Positions 33,054 through 40,731 of a stretch of 64,000 nucleotides of DNA are shown here, in pieces. How positions within the stretch are numbered: the first letter of the stretch is position 1; the number at the start of each line of letters is the position of its first letter. The position numbers and the translations under genes were made by a program. The DNA comes from Rodentibacter haemolyticus (GTDB lineage Bacteria > Pseudomonadota > Gammaproteobacteria > Enterobacterales > Pasteurellaceae): the NCBI RefSeq assembly GCF_015356115.1, contig NZ_CP063056.1:682001-746000 (forward strand), read 5' to 3'. The notes below the pieces were generated by a model. That model ran no database searches and had not been told where the DNA came from. It saw only the letters and a list, made by a program, of their open reading frames with translations.

Positions 33054-33075
33054 TTCTGTGATCTACTTCAAATTT
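33054..33075 (-). promoter_or_regulatory. CRP/FNR-type activator site upstream of ompW
   Basis: The 22-base site matches the CRP consensus at 16 of 22 positions, with the perfect half TAGATCACA on the minus strand. The same centre also reads TTGAA-GTAG-ATCAC, 8 of 10 positions of an FNR box. Relative to the -10 at 33030-33035 it is centred near -41.5, the class II position. Which of the two proteins binds cannot be decided by eye. Confidence 0.5.
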
Positions 33076-33240
33076 TTGCAAATTAATAAAATTTATTATC
33101 TAAAATAACCGCACTTTTATTGAAAAAATGAAAATTAAAAATTTTGCGCCATATCAAAAAACAGGATTTTTAGCTAAGATAAATGCCGTGGCAACATAAA
33201 CAAGGTATAATCACACTGTTTTTAATAAAGAGAAAATGGA

Positions 33241-33990
33241 ATGAATATTAACTTTACACAGGTTTTACAAGATAGTTGGAATTTTTTCCGTAACCAGCAA
33301 AAAACAATGCTTCGATTTGTGTCGATTTTATTTATGGTGCAAGTAGCAAGTGTCTTATTAAGCCCTCCTCTCATTTCTCAAGAAGAACTGACTACCGGCA
33401 GTACTTTACCCGATTTAACAAAACTTGATGTAACGGGTTTCTTACTGTCATTTTCTATCACGCAGTTAGCGACAACTTTTATCGGCGCATGGGGAATAAC
33501 AACCATTCACCAAATCAGCCGACAAAATTACCGCACTTTAGGACAAAGTTTTAACGCGACATTGCCGCGTTTTATCGGTGTGGTGATTTTAGAAGTGGTT
33601 GTTATCATTCCATTATTGCTTGGCTTAGTTGAAATAACCGCTGCCGCAGTTACGCAAGCCTCACCATCGATTATTTCTCTCTTTGCCATTATTTTCGGGA
33701 TTTATTTTTTCGTTCGTTTAAATTTATCGGCAACACATTATTTAACGGCACAAACGGGAATCGGGCAAAGCCTCAAAACAGTTTGGTTACAAGGAATGAA
33801 CAAAAAAGGGGCGTTATTTATCTATGCGTTACTCATATATGTTGTTGTTCCTATTTTGATATTTCAAATTGTCTCTATTTCTAACAACATTATCTTTGCC
33901 GTTACAGCAAGTATCCTTGCGGCTTTGATAAATATTTTCGTGCTGATCGTCACCTATCGGTTTTACAGTTTATTTATGCAGGAGCAATAA
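33241..33990 (+). CDS. yciC: YciC family membrane protein (UPF0259)
   Basis: A 249-residue inner-membrane protein with about six helices. The opening FTQVLQDSWNFFRNQQKTML and the first transmembrane stretch match the YciC family; another feature is the ITTIHQISRQNYRTLGQSF loop. Function is unknown. It starts the yciC-yciB-yciA operon: the stop is immediately followed by the yciB ATG. An uptake signal is present upstream (near 33110) and inside (near 33530). Confidence 0.85.
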   Translation: MNINFTQVLQDSWNFFRNQQKTMLRFVSILFMVQVASVLLSPPLISQEELTTGSTLPDLTKLDVTGFLLSFSITQLATTFIGAWGITTIHQISRQNYRTLGQSFNATLPRFIGVVILEVVVIIPLLLGLVEITAAAVTQASPSIISLFAIIFGIYFFVRLNLSATHYLTAQTGIGQSLKTVWLQGMNKKGALFIYALLIYVVVPILIFQIVSISNNIIFAVTASILAALINIFVLIVTYRFYSLFMQEQ

Positions 33991-34551
33991 ATGAAACAAT
34001 TACTTGAATTTATTCCACTGATTCTTTTTTTTATCACTTATAAACTGGGAGGGGTACGTGACGCCGCTATCGTTTTAGTGGTTGCCACAATCGTGCAAAT
34101 GGTGATCTTAAAATGGAAATACGGCACTATTGAAAAACAACAAAAAATAATGGCAGGTGCGGTCGTTTTCTTTGGACTTTTAACCGCATATTTCAACGAA
34201 CTGCGTTATCTGCAATGGAAAGTAACGATTGTTAATGCACTCTTTGCCATTGTGTTACTCGTTGCACAATTTCAATTTAAAACACCGCTTGTAAAAAAAT
34301 TACTCGGCAAAGAGATAACATTACCCGAAAAAGCTTGGAATACCCTCAATCTCGGCTGGGCGATTTTCTTCATTATTTGTATGTTGGTGAACATTTATAT
34401 CAGTCGCAATATGTCGGAGGAAGCTTGGGTAGATTTCAAATCCTTCGGTTTGATCGGTATGACTATTGTCGCAACCATTCTTTCCGGTGCTTACATTTAC
34501 AAATTTTTACCAAAAGATGAACAAAATAATCACAAAGACGGAGAACAATGA
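33991..34551 (+). CDS. yciB: Inner-membrane protein YciB (intracellular septation protein A)
   Basis: A 186-residue protein with about five membrane helices. The opening MKQLLEFIPLILFFITYKLGGVRDAAIVLV and the LPEKAWNTLNLGWAIFFI segment are characteristic of the IspA/YciB family, needed for normal septation in Shigella and linked to envelope synthesis in E. coli. It directly abuts yciC and overlaps yciA by 4 bases. Confidence 0.93.
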   Translation: MKQLLEFIPLILFFITYKLGGVRDAAIVLVVATIVQMVILKWKYGTIEKQQKIMAGAVVFFGLLTAYFNELRYLQWKVTIVNALFAIVLLVAQFQFKTPLVKKLLGKEITLPEKAWNTLNLGWAIFFIICMLVNIYISRNMSEEAWVDFKSFGLIGMTIVATILSGAYIYKFLPKDEQNNHKDGEQ

Positions 34552-35042
34552 TGTCCTCAAATTTTATTGATAAAGACGGTCGCCAATCAAAAGGCACATT
34601 ATTACTACGTACCCTTGCGATGCCCTCCGACACCAATGCGAACGGCGATATTTTTGGTGGTTGGATTATGTCGCAAATGGATATGGGCGGCGCGATTTTA
34701 GCCAAAGAAATTGCACACGGTCGTGTGGTTACCGTTGCCGTAGATAGTATGAATTTCATCAAACCCATCTCTGTCGGCGATGTGGTATGCTGTTACGGAC
34801 AATGCTTAAAAGTCGGTCGTTCTTCCATTCAAATTAAAGTGGAAGTATGGGTGAAAAAAGTCTCCAGTGAACCTATCGGTGAACGTTATTGCGTAACTGA
34901 TGCCGTATTCACCTTTGTTGCGGTAGATAGTAACGGCAAATCACGTGCAATCCCTCGAGACGGCAATCACGAATTAGAAAAAGCCTTGGCTTCCATTGAA
35001 GAACACCAAGTTCAACAAACCAAAAACAACGACAGTGAATAA
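34548..35042 (+). CDS. yciA: Acyl-CoA thioesterase YciA
   Basis: A 164-residue hotdog-fold thioesterase. The motifs GTLLLRTLAMPSDTNANGDIFGGWIMSQMD (with the catalytic Asp), VAVDSMNFIKPISVGDVVCCYG and KVGRSSIQIKVEVWV match YciA, which hydrolyses a broad range of acyl-CoAs; the H. influenzae homologue is a known model enzyme. It overlaps yciB, with GGAG upstream. In E. coli tonB follows; here yciI does. Confidence 0.95.
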   Translation: MMSSNFIDKDGRQSKGTLLLRTLAMPSDTNANGDIFGGWIMSQMDMGGAILAKEIAHGRVVTVAVDSMNFIKPISVGDVVCCYGQCLKVGRSSIQIKVEVWVKKVSSEPIGERYCVTDAVFTFVAVDSNGKSRAIPRDGNHELEKALASIEEHQVQQTKNNDSE

Positions 35043-35151
35043 AATTAAAATGGATACAAAGCCGCAAGCCGAAGACAGTGCAAATACGGCGACGCGCAGT
35101 AATGATCGCCAACATTTTTAAATTTAATTCACCATAACGAAGGAGAAAACG

Positions 35152-35448
35152 ATGTATTATGTAATCTTTGCTCAAGATATTCCCGGCACACTTGAAAAAC
35201 GTCTTGCCGTACGTGAACAACATCTCGCACGCCTAAAACAGTTACAAGCGGAAGAGCGTCTGCTCACCGCAGGGCCAAATCCTGCTATTGATGATGAAAA
35301 CCCCGGTGAGGCAGGATTTAGCGGCTCTACCGTTATCGCAAAATTTGATAATCTACTTGCCGCAAAAGATTGGGCAGCCCAAGACCCTTATGTCGAAGCC
35401 GGTGTGTACGGTGAAGTGATTGTAAAACCGTTTAAAAAAGTATTTTAA
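35152..35448 (+). CDS. yciI: YciI family protein
   Basis: A 98-residue ferredoxin-like alpha+beta protein. The family features are MYYVIFAQDIPGTLEKRLAVREQHLARL with the conserved His/Asp pair, the LLTAGPNPAIDDENPGEAGFSGST loop and the AAKDWAAQDPYVEAGVY helix. Members are dimeric, proposed to have a lyase or dehalogenase-like active site, and the physiological role is unclear. A strong GGAGAA ribosome-binding site precedes it; a terminator follows. The order ompW-yciCBA-yciI is conserved with E. coli apart from the missing tonB. Confidence 0.93.
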   Translation: MYYVIFAQDIPGTLEKRLAVREQHLARLKQLQAEERLLTAGPNPAIDDENPGEAGFSGSTVIAKFDNLLAAKDWAAQDPYVEAGVYGEVIVKPFKKVF

Positions 35449-35462
35449 CGAAACAATATATT

Positions 35463-35490
35463 AAAAAGCGAATCTAAGGATTCGCTTTTT
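35463..35490 (+). terminator. Terminator of the yciCBA-yciI unit
   Basis: AGCGAATC (35467-35474), loop TAAG, GATTCGCT (35479-35486), then TTTTTG. Confidence 0.9.
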
Positions 35491-35550
35491 TGCTAATAAT
35501 CTTTGATGACTTTAATCACTTATATACTGAAATCTACCAAATAGAAATAT

Positions 35551-37713
35551 ATGAAAAAACACTCACTCATTTTTCTTGTGACGTTAACCGCACTTTCTCA
35601 ATCCATTATGGCGAACACACATAAAACCAAAAAAGAAAGTACACAGACAATCAACCTTGCCGAAGAACAAACCAAATGGCGACAAAACCAACAATCTGTT
35701 GCATTAAAACGCTTGGAACAACGTGCGACTTTTTTACAGTTGGAAAATTTATTAAAAAGTGCGGTTAAAAATCATCGAGTTTTTGAAAATAAAACACTTT
35801 TCCAACAACTGATTCAATCGCTAGAAGGTTATCCATTACAAAAAGAGGCACAAATCGCTTATTTTGATAGCCAAATCAAATTGATTACACCAAACTCTTC
35901 CCCTGAAGAGGTCATTGCATTAAAAGATGAAATTGAAAGTTATCTTCGCCAATATCCTCAGCACTTTCTGCACTCACGTTTAGAGCAAAACATACTTAAT
36001 TTGCTCAATAACAATAATTCGCCTGAACTGATAAACTATGCGAAAAAAATCAAACCGCAAACCTTGGCAATACAGGTCGCGGCGTTAAATATGGAATATC
36101 AGAAAGATAAATCTGCCGAATCAAATAATGCCAATGCCGATATTTTGTCGCGTTTTGAAACCCTTTGGCTGAATAACGGTGAATTGACCAATGATACTCC
36201 GCTTTGGGCGCTATGGCTTGCAAATGGCGGCAGAACCACGGATAAAATTTATCAAAAGGCGGAAAAGCTATTTCTAAAAAATGATATAAAAGGCTTAGAG
36301 TTACTCACAAAAGAATTAGATAGCGAAAAAGAAAATGCGGTCGTAGCCGATTTACAAAATGATATTAATTTACTAAAAAAGCCTGCCAATTTAAAAATGC
36401 TTGCCGAGAAAGCGCCGATTGTTGAAAACGGCAACATTCGTAATCAATTTGCCCTTGTACAAACTTTCTCTCGCTATTTACGCACGATTCCTGAAAATAT
36501 CAACGATCCAAGTTTTTCATCTTATGAACAATGGGCGAAAAATTGGCAACTCAACGAAACTCAACTGCGCGATTGGAAAATCGCCTTTATCAGCCGTTTT
36601 TTTGATAACGAAAACCCGAATTTTCAACAATGGCGTGATGAAGAGATGCTGAAATTAAAAGCAGATAATCTGACCGAACGCCGTTTGCGTATGGCAATTT
36701 GGCAGAAAACCGATCTTATGCCTTGGTTAAATGCGCTTTCCAATGAAGGAAAAGAAAAACAAGAATGGCGCTACTGGCTAGCTAAAACCGACAAACGGAA
36801 AACACAAGAAATATTGACCGCACTTTCTAAAGAACGCGGTTTCTATCCGATGTTGGCAAAAGCAATGTTAAACCCCAAAAATCGTGGTGCAAATTATCGC
36901 TTTGAGCAAAAACAACCAATGAGAAAAATGAAAGATGAGTTGGCAAAACACCAAGATGCTTTAGCCGAAATTGAGGAACTGCGTCAATTAAATCGCTTAG
37001 GTGCGGCAAAACAACGCTGGTATTTCTTGTTAGAAAATCTTTCGGGCGAATCAAAACAAGCCAAACAAATCGCCTTGAGCGATTATGCCAATCAACAAGG
37101 TTGGTTTGATTTAGGGGTAGCCGGTTCAATTATTGCAAAGGCTTGGGATAACCTTAGTTTACGTTTACCCAATGCCTATCAAGATTATTTTGATATTGCC
37201 TTAAACAGGGAACGACATCATCAAAACGCCGCACTGAAAAAAGGCTCTCGCATCAGCAAAACCTTTGCCATGGCGATTGCACGTCAAGAAAGTGCGTGGA
37301 ACCCGATGGCACAATCCTCCGCCAATGCACGCGGTTTAATGCAGCTTTTACCAAGCACCGCACAATTAACGGCAAATAACAACCAACTTCCATACCAAAG
37401 TGAAAATGATTTATTTAAACCATTGAACAACATTTTGCTTGGAACAACGCATTTAACAGAGTTAAACATTAAATATCCCAATAATCGTATTCTTATTGCC
37501 GCCGCTTATAATGCCGGGGCAAGCCGTGTAGAAAAATGGTTATCACGCGCCAACGGTAAACTGACAATGGATGAATTTATCGCCTCCATTCCATTTTTTG
37601 AAACACGTGGCTATGTGCAAAATGTACTGGCATACGACTTTTATTATCAAATTTTGCAACATCAAGAAAACCCACAAACCTTTAGTCAAGAAGAATTTGA
37701 TCGGTTATACTAA
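35551..37713 (+). CDS. slt: Soluble lytic murein transglycosylase
   Basis: A 720-residue periplasmic enzyme cleaving the MurNAc-GlcNAc bond to 1,6-anhydro ends. A signal peptide (residues 1-21, ending SIMA) precedes a long alpha-helical superhelix (about 40-550) and the C-terminal SLT domain, where Glu580 in ARQESAWNPMAQS is catalytic and GLMQLLPSTA and AAYNAGASRVEKWL follow. It is somewhat longer than the E. coli enzyme. trpR lies 32 bases downstream, as in H. influenzae and E. coli. Confidence 0.95.
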   Translation: MKKHSLIFLVTLTALSQSIMANTHKTKKESTQTINLAEEQTKWRQNQQSVALKRLEQRATFLQLENLLKSAVKNHRVFENKTLFQQLIQSLEGYPLQKEAQIAYFDSQIKLITPNSSPEEVIALKDEIESYLRQYPQHFLHSRLEQNILNLLNNNNSPELINYAKKIKPQTLAIQVAALNMEYQKDKSAESNNANADILSRFETLWLNNGELTNDTPLWALWLANGGRTTDKIYQKAEKLFLKNDIKGLELLTKELDSEKENAVVADLQNDINLLKKPANLKMLAEKAPIVENGNIRNQFALVQTFSRYLRTIPENINDPSFSSYEQWAKNWQLNETQLRDWKIAFISRFFDNENPNFQQWRDEEMLKLKADNLTERRLRMAIWQKTDLMPWLNALSNEGKEKQEWRYWLAKTDKRKTQEILTALSKERGFYPMLAKAMLNPKNRGANYRFEQKQPMRKMKDELAKHQDALAEIEELRQLNRLGAAKQRWYFLLENLSGESKQAKQIALSDYANQQGWFDLGVAGSIIAKAWDNLSLRLPNAYQDYFDIALNRERHHQNAALKKGSRISKTFAMAIARQESAWNPMAQSSANARGLMQLLPSTAQLTANNNQLPYQSENDLFKPLNNILLGTTHLTELNIKYPNNRILIAAAYNAGASRVEKWLSRANGKLTMDEFIASIPFFETRGYVQNVLAYDFYYQILQHQENPQTFSQEEFDRLY

Positions 37714-37716
37714 CCA

Positions 37717-37733
37717 CACTAGTTTAATAGTAT
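37717..37733 (+). promoter_or_regulatory. Candidate TrpR operator upstream of trpR
   Basis: CACTAGTTTAATAGTAT matches the E. coli trp operator half-palindromes (ACTAGTT..ACTAGT) at 14 of 17 positions. It sits between the slt stop and the trpR start, which would fit autorepression by TrpR with tryptophan. Confidence 0.55.
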
Positions 37734-37745
37734 AGGATGCTAATT

Positions 37746-38051
37746 ATGTATATCAGCCGCAATTTAGATCAGTGGAACGCTTTTCTTACCATGTTACAAA
37801 CCGCTTTCAACCAAGGAAAGGCCCAAGAACTTTTAACCTTACTCCTCACGCCTGACGAACGCGATGCCGTGGGGCTACGTTTACAAATTGTCTCACAATT
37901 GTTAGACAAAAATTTATCCCAACGTGAAATCCAACAAAATTTAAACACCAGTGCGGCAACCATCACACGCGGTTCTAATATGATTAAAACGATGGATCCC
38001 GATTTTATGCAATGGATGAAACAGCATCTTGATAATATTGAAAAAAACTAA
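37746..38051 (+). CDS. trpR: Trp operon repressor
   Basis: A 101-residue all-helical dimeric repressor that binds operators when charged with L-tryptophan. The helix-turn-helix is in LSQREIQQNLNTSAATITRGSNMIK, the classical TrpR sequence, and the upstream LLTPDERDAVGLRLQIVSQLL is also diagnostic. I use the ATG at 37746, with AGGA upstream; an ATG three codons earlier is possible. It is followed by an overlapping mtgA. Confidence 0.95.
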   Translation: MYISRNLDQWNAFLTMLQTAFNQGKAQELLTLLLTPDERDAVGLRLQIVSQLLDKNLSQREIQQNLNTSAATITRGSNMIKTMDPDFMQWMKQHLDNIEKN

Positions 38052-38781
38052 GCGAATATTGACCGCACTTTTGCAATTACTCAGTCCCAAATGGTGGAAG
38101 AAAAATTGGCAACGCGTAGCAATTCGATTTTTCTTCGCCATTTTTGCTTTTGTGTTGATTTTTCGCTTTGTTCCCATTCCCTTTTCCGCCTATATGGTAC
38201 AACAGCAAATTAGCCACTGGTTAGAAGGTGATTTCCGTTATCACGCAAAATCAAGTTGGCGTGGAATTGAAAATATTTCACCCTATATGCAGCTTGCCGT
38301 CATTGCTGCCGAAGATCAGAAATTTTCTCAGCATTACGGATTTGATTTAAAAGCAATTCAAAAAGCCTTTAAATATAACGAAAAATCAAAACGCCAAATT
38401 CGGGGGGCTTCGACTATCTCCCAGCAAACCTCCAAAAATTTAATGCTTTGGCATGGACAAAGCTGGCTACGTAAGGGATTAGAAGTACCTGCAACCATAT
38501 TCTTGGAACTTGGTTGGTCAAAAAAACGAATTTTAGAAGTGTACTTAAATATTGCGGAATTTGGTGACGGAATTTTTGGCGTGGAAGCAGCAAGCCGTTA
38601 TTATTTTAAAAAATCGGCAAAGCACTTAACCCAAACGGAAGCCGCATTATTAGCCGCCGTTTTGCCCAATCCGATTATCTACAAAGTAAATAAACCGAGC
38701 GCGTTAATTCGTAAAAAACAGCAATGGATTGTGCGCCAGATGAATCTATTGGGAACGGGTTATTTAAAAAGATTAGACTAG
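38029..38781 (+). CDS. mtgA: Monofunctional biosynthetic peptidoglycan transglycosylase
   Basis: A 250-residue GT51 enzyme polymerising lipid II. One N-terminal membrane helix (about residues 32-50) precedes the GT51 motifs: AVIAAEDQKFSQHYGFD with the catalytic Glu, RGASTISQQTSKNLML, the KKRILEVYLNIAEFGDGIFGVEAAS block and AALLAAVLPNP. There is no transpeptidase domain. The start is a TTG (38029, or TTG 38038) overlapping trpR by at most 23 bases; no in-frame ATG lies near the N-terminus. The trpR-mtgA order is as in H. influenzae. Confidence 0.94.
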   Translation: MIILKKTKRILTALLQLLSPKWWKKNWQRVAIRFFFAIFAFVLIFRFVPIPFSAYMVQQQISHWLEGDFRYHAKSSWRGIENISPYMQLAVIAAEDQKFSQHYGFDLKAIQKAFKYNEKSKRQIRGASTISQQTSKNLMLWHGQSWLRKGLEVPATIFLELGWSKKRILEVYLNIAEFGDGIFGVEAASRYYFKKSAKHLTQTEAALLAAVLPNPIIYKVNKPSALIRKKQQWIVRQMNLLGTGYLKRLD

Positions 38782-38785
38782 ATAG

Positions 38786-38820
38786 AAAAAGTGCGGTGAA
38801 AACCACCGCACTTTTTGTTT
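38786..38820. terminator. Inverted uptake-signal terminator after mtgA
   Basis: AAAAAGTGCGGTG (38786-38798) and CACCGCACTTTTT (38804-38816) pair perfectly over 13 bp with a 5-base loop, between convergent mtgA and the PTS gene; A and T runs on both sides allow use in both directions. Confidence 0.9.
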
Positions 38821-38830
38821 TAACTAAAAA

Positions 38831-40249
38831 TTATTTTGCATTCGCACGTTTTACCATCACAAAAGATAAACTAAATGCAATGATGAAAGAAATTGCCATT
38901 CCCACGCTATACATTGCCAAACTATCCGGTTTGATTGACGGTACACCAAGGAAACCTGCTGCGCCCAATGCAATCGCTTTTACATTAAATAAAGCGATAA
39001 AAGCACTTGCCAAACCGGCACCGATCATCGCCGCAAAGAAAGCCTGACGATAACGTAAATTCACACCAAACATTGCAGGTTCTGTAATACCTAATAGTGC
39101 GGAAATACCGGAAGGTACGGCTAAACCGCGAACTTTCGGATCTTTCAATGCAAGCGCCACACCTAAACAGGCTGCCCCTTGCGCAATATTAGACATTGCG
39201 GCGATAGGGAAAATAAAAGTACCGCCGGTGTGCGCCACATCCGCTAATAATTGTGTTTCTACCGCAATAAAGGTTTGGTGCATACCGGTAATTACGATTG
39301 GCGCATAGAAAGTACCGAAAATCGCACCACCGACAAAACCAAGACTGTCATATAACCAAGTTAAGCCTGTTGAAATTAAAGAACCTGCTTCACGACCGAA
39401 CGGACCAATCACGGTAAACGCCAAGCAACCGGCAATAAACAATGAAAATAACGGCGTAACCAGGTTATCCAAATAAGACGGCACGAATTTACGGAATGTT
39501 TTTTCCAATGTCGCAAGCACCCAAGCAGAGATAATTGTTGGGATCACAGTGCCTTGATAGCCGACTTTCTCGATTTCAAAACCAAAGATATTCCAATATT
39601 TGATGTTGCCTTCCATTAGCGTTTTCGCATAGTTCCAACCATCTGCCAATGCAGGGTGAACCAAAAGCATCCCTAATGCCGCACCTAAGAACGGGTTACC
39701 GCCAAATTTACGGGTAGCGGAAAAACCAAGTAATACCGGCAAAAACACAAACGGTGCATTCGCAATCGTATTAATGAAGTCCACTAAATCAGAAACTTCA
39801 GGGTATTTCGTCACCACAGAATGACCTTCCCAGAAGAAGCCGATGGAAGTTAACATGGAATGGATACCCATCAATAAACCGCCCGCCACAATCGCCGGAA
39901 TGATAGGAACGAAAATATCCGCGAGTCCTTTCACCAAACGTTGTAATAACCCTTGGTTACCGGCTGCCGCTTCGGCAACTTCCGCTTTACTTACATCACC
40001 AATGCCGAGTTGTTTAGTCAGTTCCTCATGAACTTTATTCACAGTGCCTGAACCAAAAATAATTTGATATTGACCTGCAACGGAAAATTGCCCTTTCACG
40101 CCGTCAATATTATCAATACCTTCTTTATCAACTTTACTTTCATCATTCAAAACGATGCGTAAACGTGTTGCGCAATGTGCTGCGGTGGCAATATTACTTT
40201 TGCCGCCCAGTTTTTCTATCACTTGCTCAGCGATTTTGGGAAAGTTCAT
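38831..40249 (-). CDS. PTS sugar transporter subunit IIBC, sucrose/trehalose type (ScrA-like)
   Basis: A 472-residue fused EIIB-EIIC of the glucose-sucrose superfamily. The EIIB domain (residues 1-80) carries the phosphorylated Cys26 in AAHCATRLR. The EIIC domain has about ten helices with FVPIIPAIVAGGLLMG, VITGMHQTF, GGTFIFPIAAMSNIAQG and GITEPAMFGVNLRYR. By my comparison with remembered sequences it resembles ScrA (NIDGVKGQFSVAGQYQIIFGSGTVNKV) more than E. coli TreB, so sucrose is favoured over trehalose. No EIIA, hydrolase, fructokinase or regulator is adjacent; it must borrow an EIIA such as Crr and a hydrolase from elsewhere. Confidence 0.85.
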   Translation of the reverse strand: MNFPKIAEQVIEKLGGKSNIATAAHCATRLRIVLNDESKVDKEGIDNIDGVKGQFSVAGQYQIIFGSGTVNKVHEELTKQLGIGDVSKAEVAEAAAGNQGLLQRLVKGLADIFVPIIPAIVAGGLLMGIHSMLTSIGFFWEGHSVVTKYPEVSDLVDFINTIANAPFVFLPVLLGFSATRKFGGNPFLGAALGMLLVHPALADGWNYAKTLMEGNIKYWNIFGFEIEKVGYQGTVIPTIISAWVLATLEKTFRKFVPSYLDNLVTPLFSLFIAGCLAFTVIGPFGREAGSLISTGLTWLYDSLGFVGGAIFGTFYAPIVITGMHQTFIAVETQLLADVAHTGGTFIFPIAAMSNIAQGAACLGVALALKDPKVRGLAVPSGISALLGITEPAMFGVNLRYRQAFFAAMIGAGLASAFIALFNVKAIALGAAGFLGVPSIKPDSLAMYSVGMAISFIIAFSLSFVMVKRANAK

Positions 40250-40471
40250 AATATTCTCCTAAAAATGAGTTAAAAAATAAAACCGGTGGATTGTAACTAA
40301 ATTGATGAATAATAACCAGTTCCTATCACAAAGTTGGAGTAAAAAATAACGAATAAACTTCATAAGTCCCCAAACCCGCAAAAACCGTTTTATTTATTAC
40401 GGCTCATTAGAGAAATGACATTTGTCCAAAAATTGATAACTTCGCGCCCAACCGTCTGACTCTATTTTAAT

Positions 40472-40526
40472 TATAAAAAAATCTGCCCTTTCCGTTGATA
40501 TTCATTCAATCGTTAAGGGCAGATTT
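40472..40526 (-). terminator. Long-loop terminator downstream of tcyP
   Basis: On the minus strand AAATCTGCCCTT (40526-40515) pairs perfectly with AAGGGCAGATTT (40490-40479) over 12 bp with a 24-base loop, then TTTTATAATT. It lies about 200 bases beyond the tcyP stop, so the tcyP message would carry a long 3' UTR including the REP-like element. Confidence 0.75.
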
Positions 40527-40650
40527 CTTAGAAAATTTGTCTATTACGCCGAAAATTTCTATTTATGTTTAAAGATTAATCATCTTTATAGAATAAAACT
40601 GCAGTGTTATGTATCAGTTGCACAAAGAGAATTTTATCTCCCAGATTTCT

Positions 40651-40690
40651 TAGGGTAGGATGTCGTTAGGCGAAGCCGTAACTCACCTTA
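40651..40690. repeat. REP-like element (GTTAGGC-GAA-GCCGTAAC family)
   Basis: TAGGGTAGGATGTC, then the hairpin GTTAGGCGAAGCCGTAAC (40665-40682), then TCACCTTAC. It shares the 18-base hairpin (one substitution) and the edge motifs with the element at 47423-47498. Non-coding, 3' of tcyP. Confidence 0.75.
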
Positions 40691-40731
40691 CAATGTTTTG
40701 TGCTGCGCTCGTAATACTGTAAAACCGGTTC

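Larger units (their letters stand above)
40250..40731. other. Non-coding gap between the PTS gene and tcyP
   Basis: No convincing coding region. On the minus strand a TACAAT -10-like element (40290-40295) could start the PTS gene, with a lone TGTGA half-site further upstream near 40323. The middle holds a minus-strand terminator (40472-40526), and the right part holds a REP-like element (40651-40690). The stretch 40330-40470 shows nothing I can assign. Confidence 0.6.
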
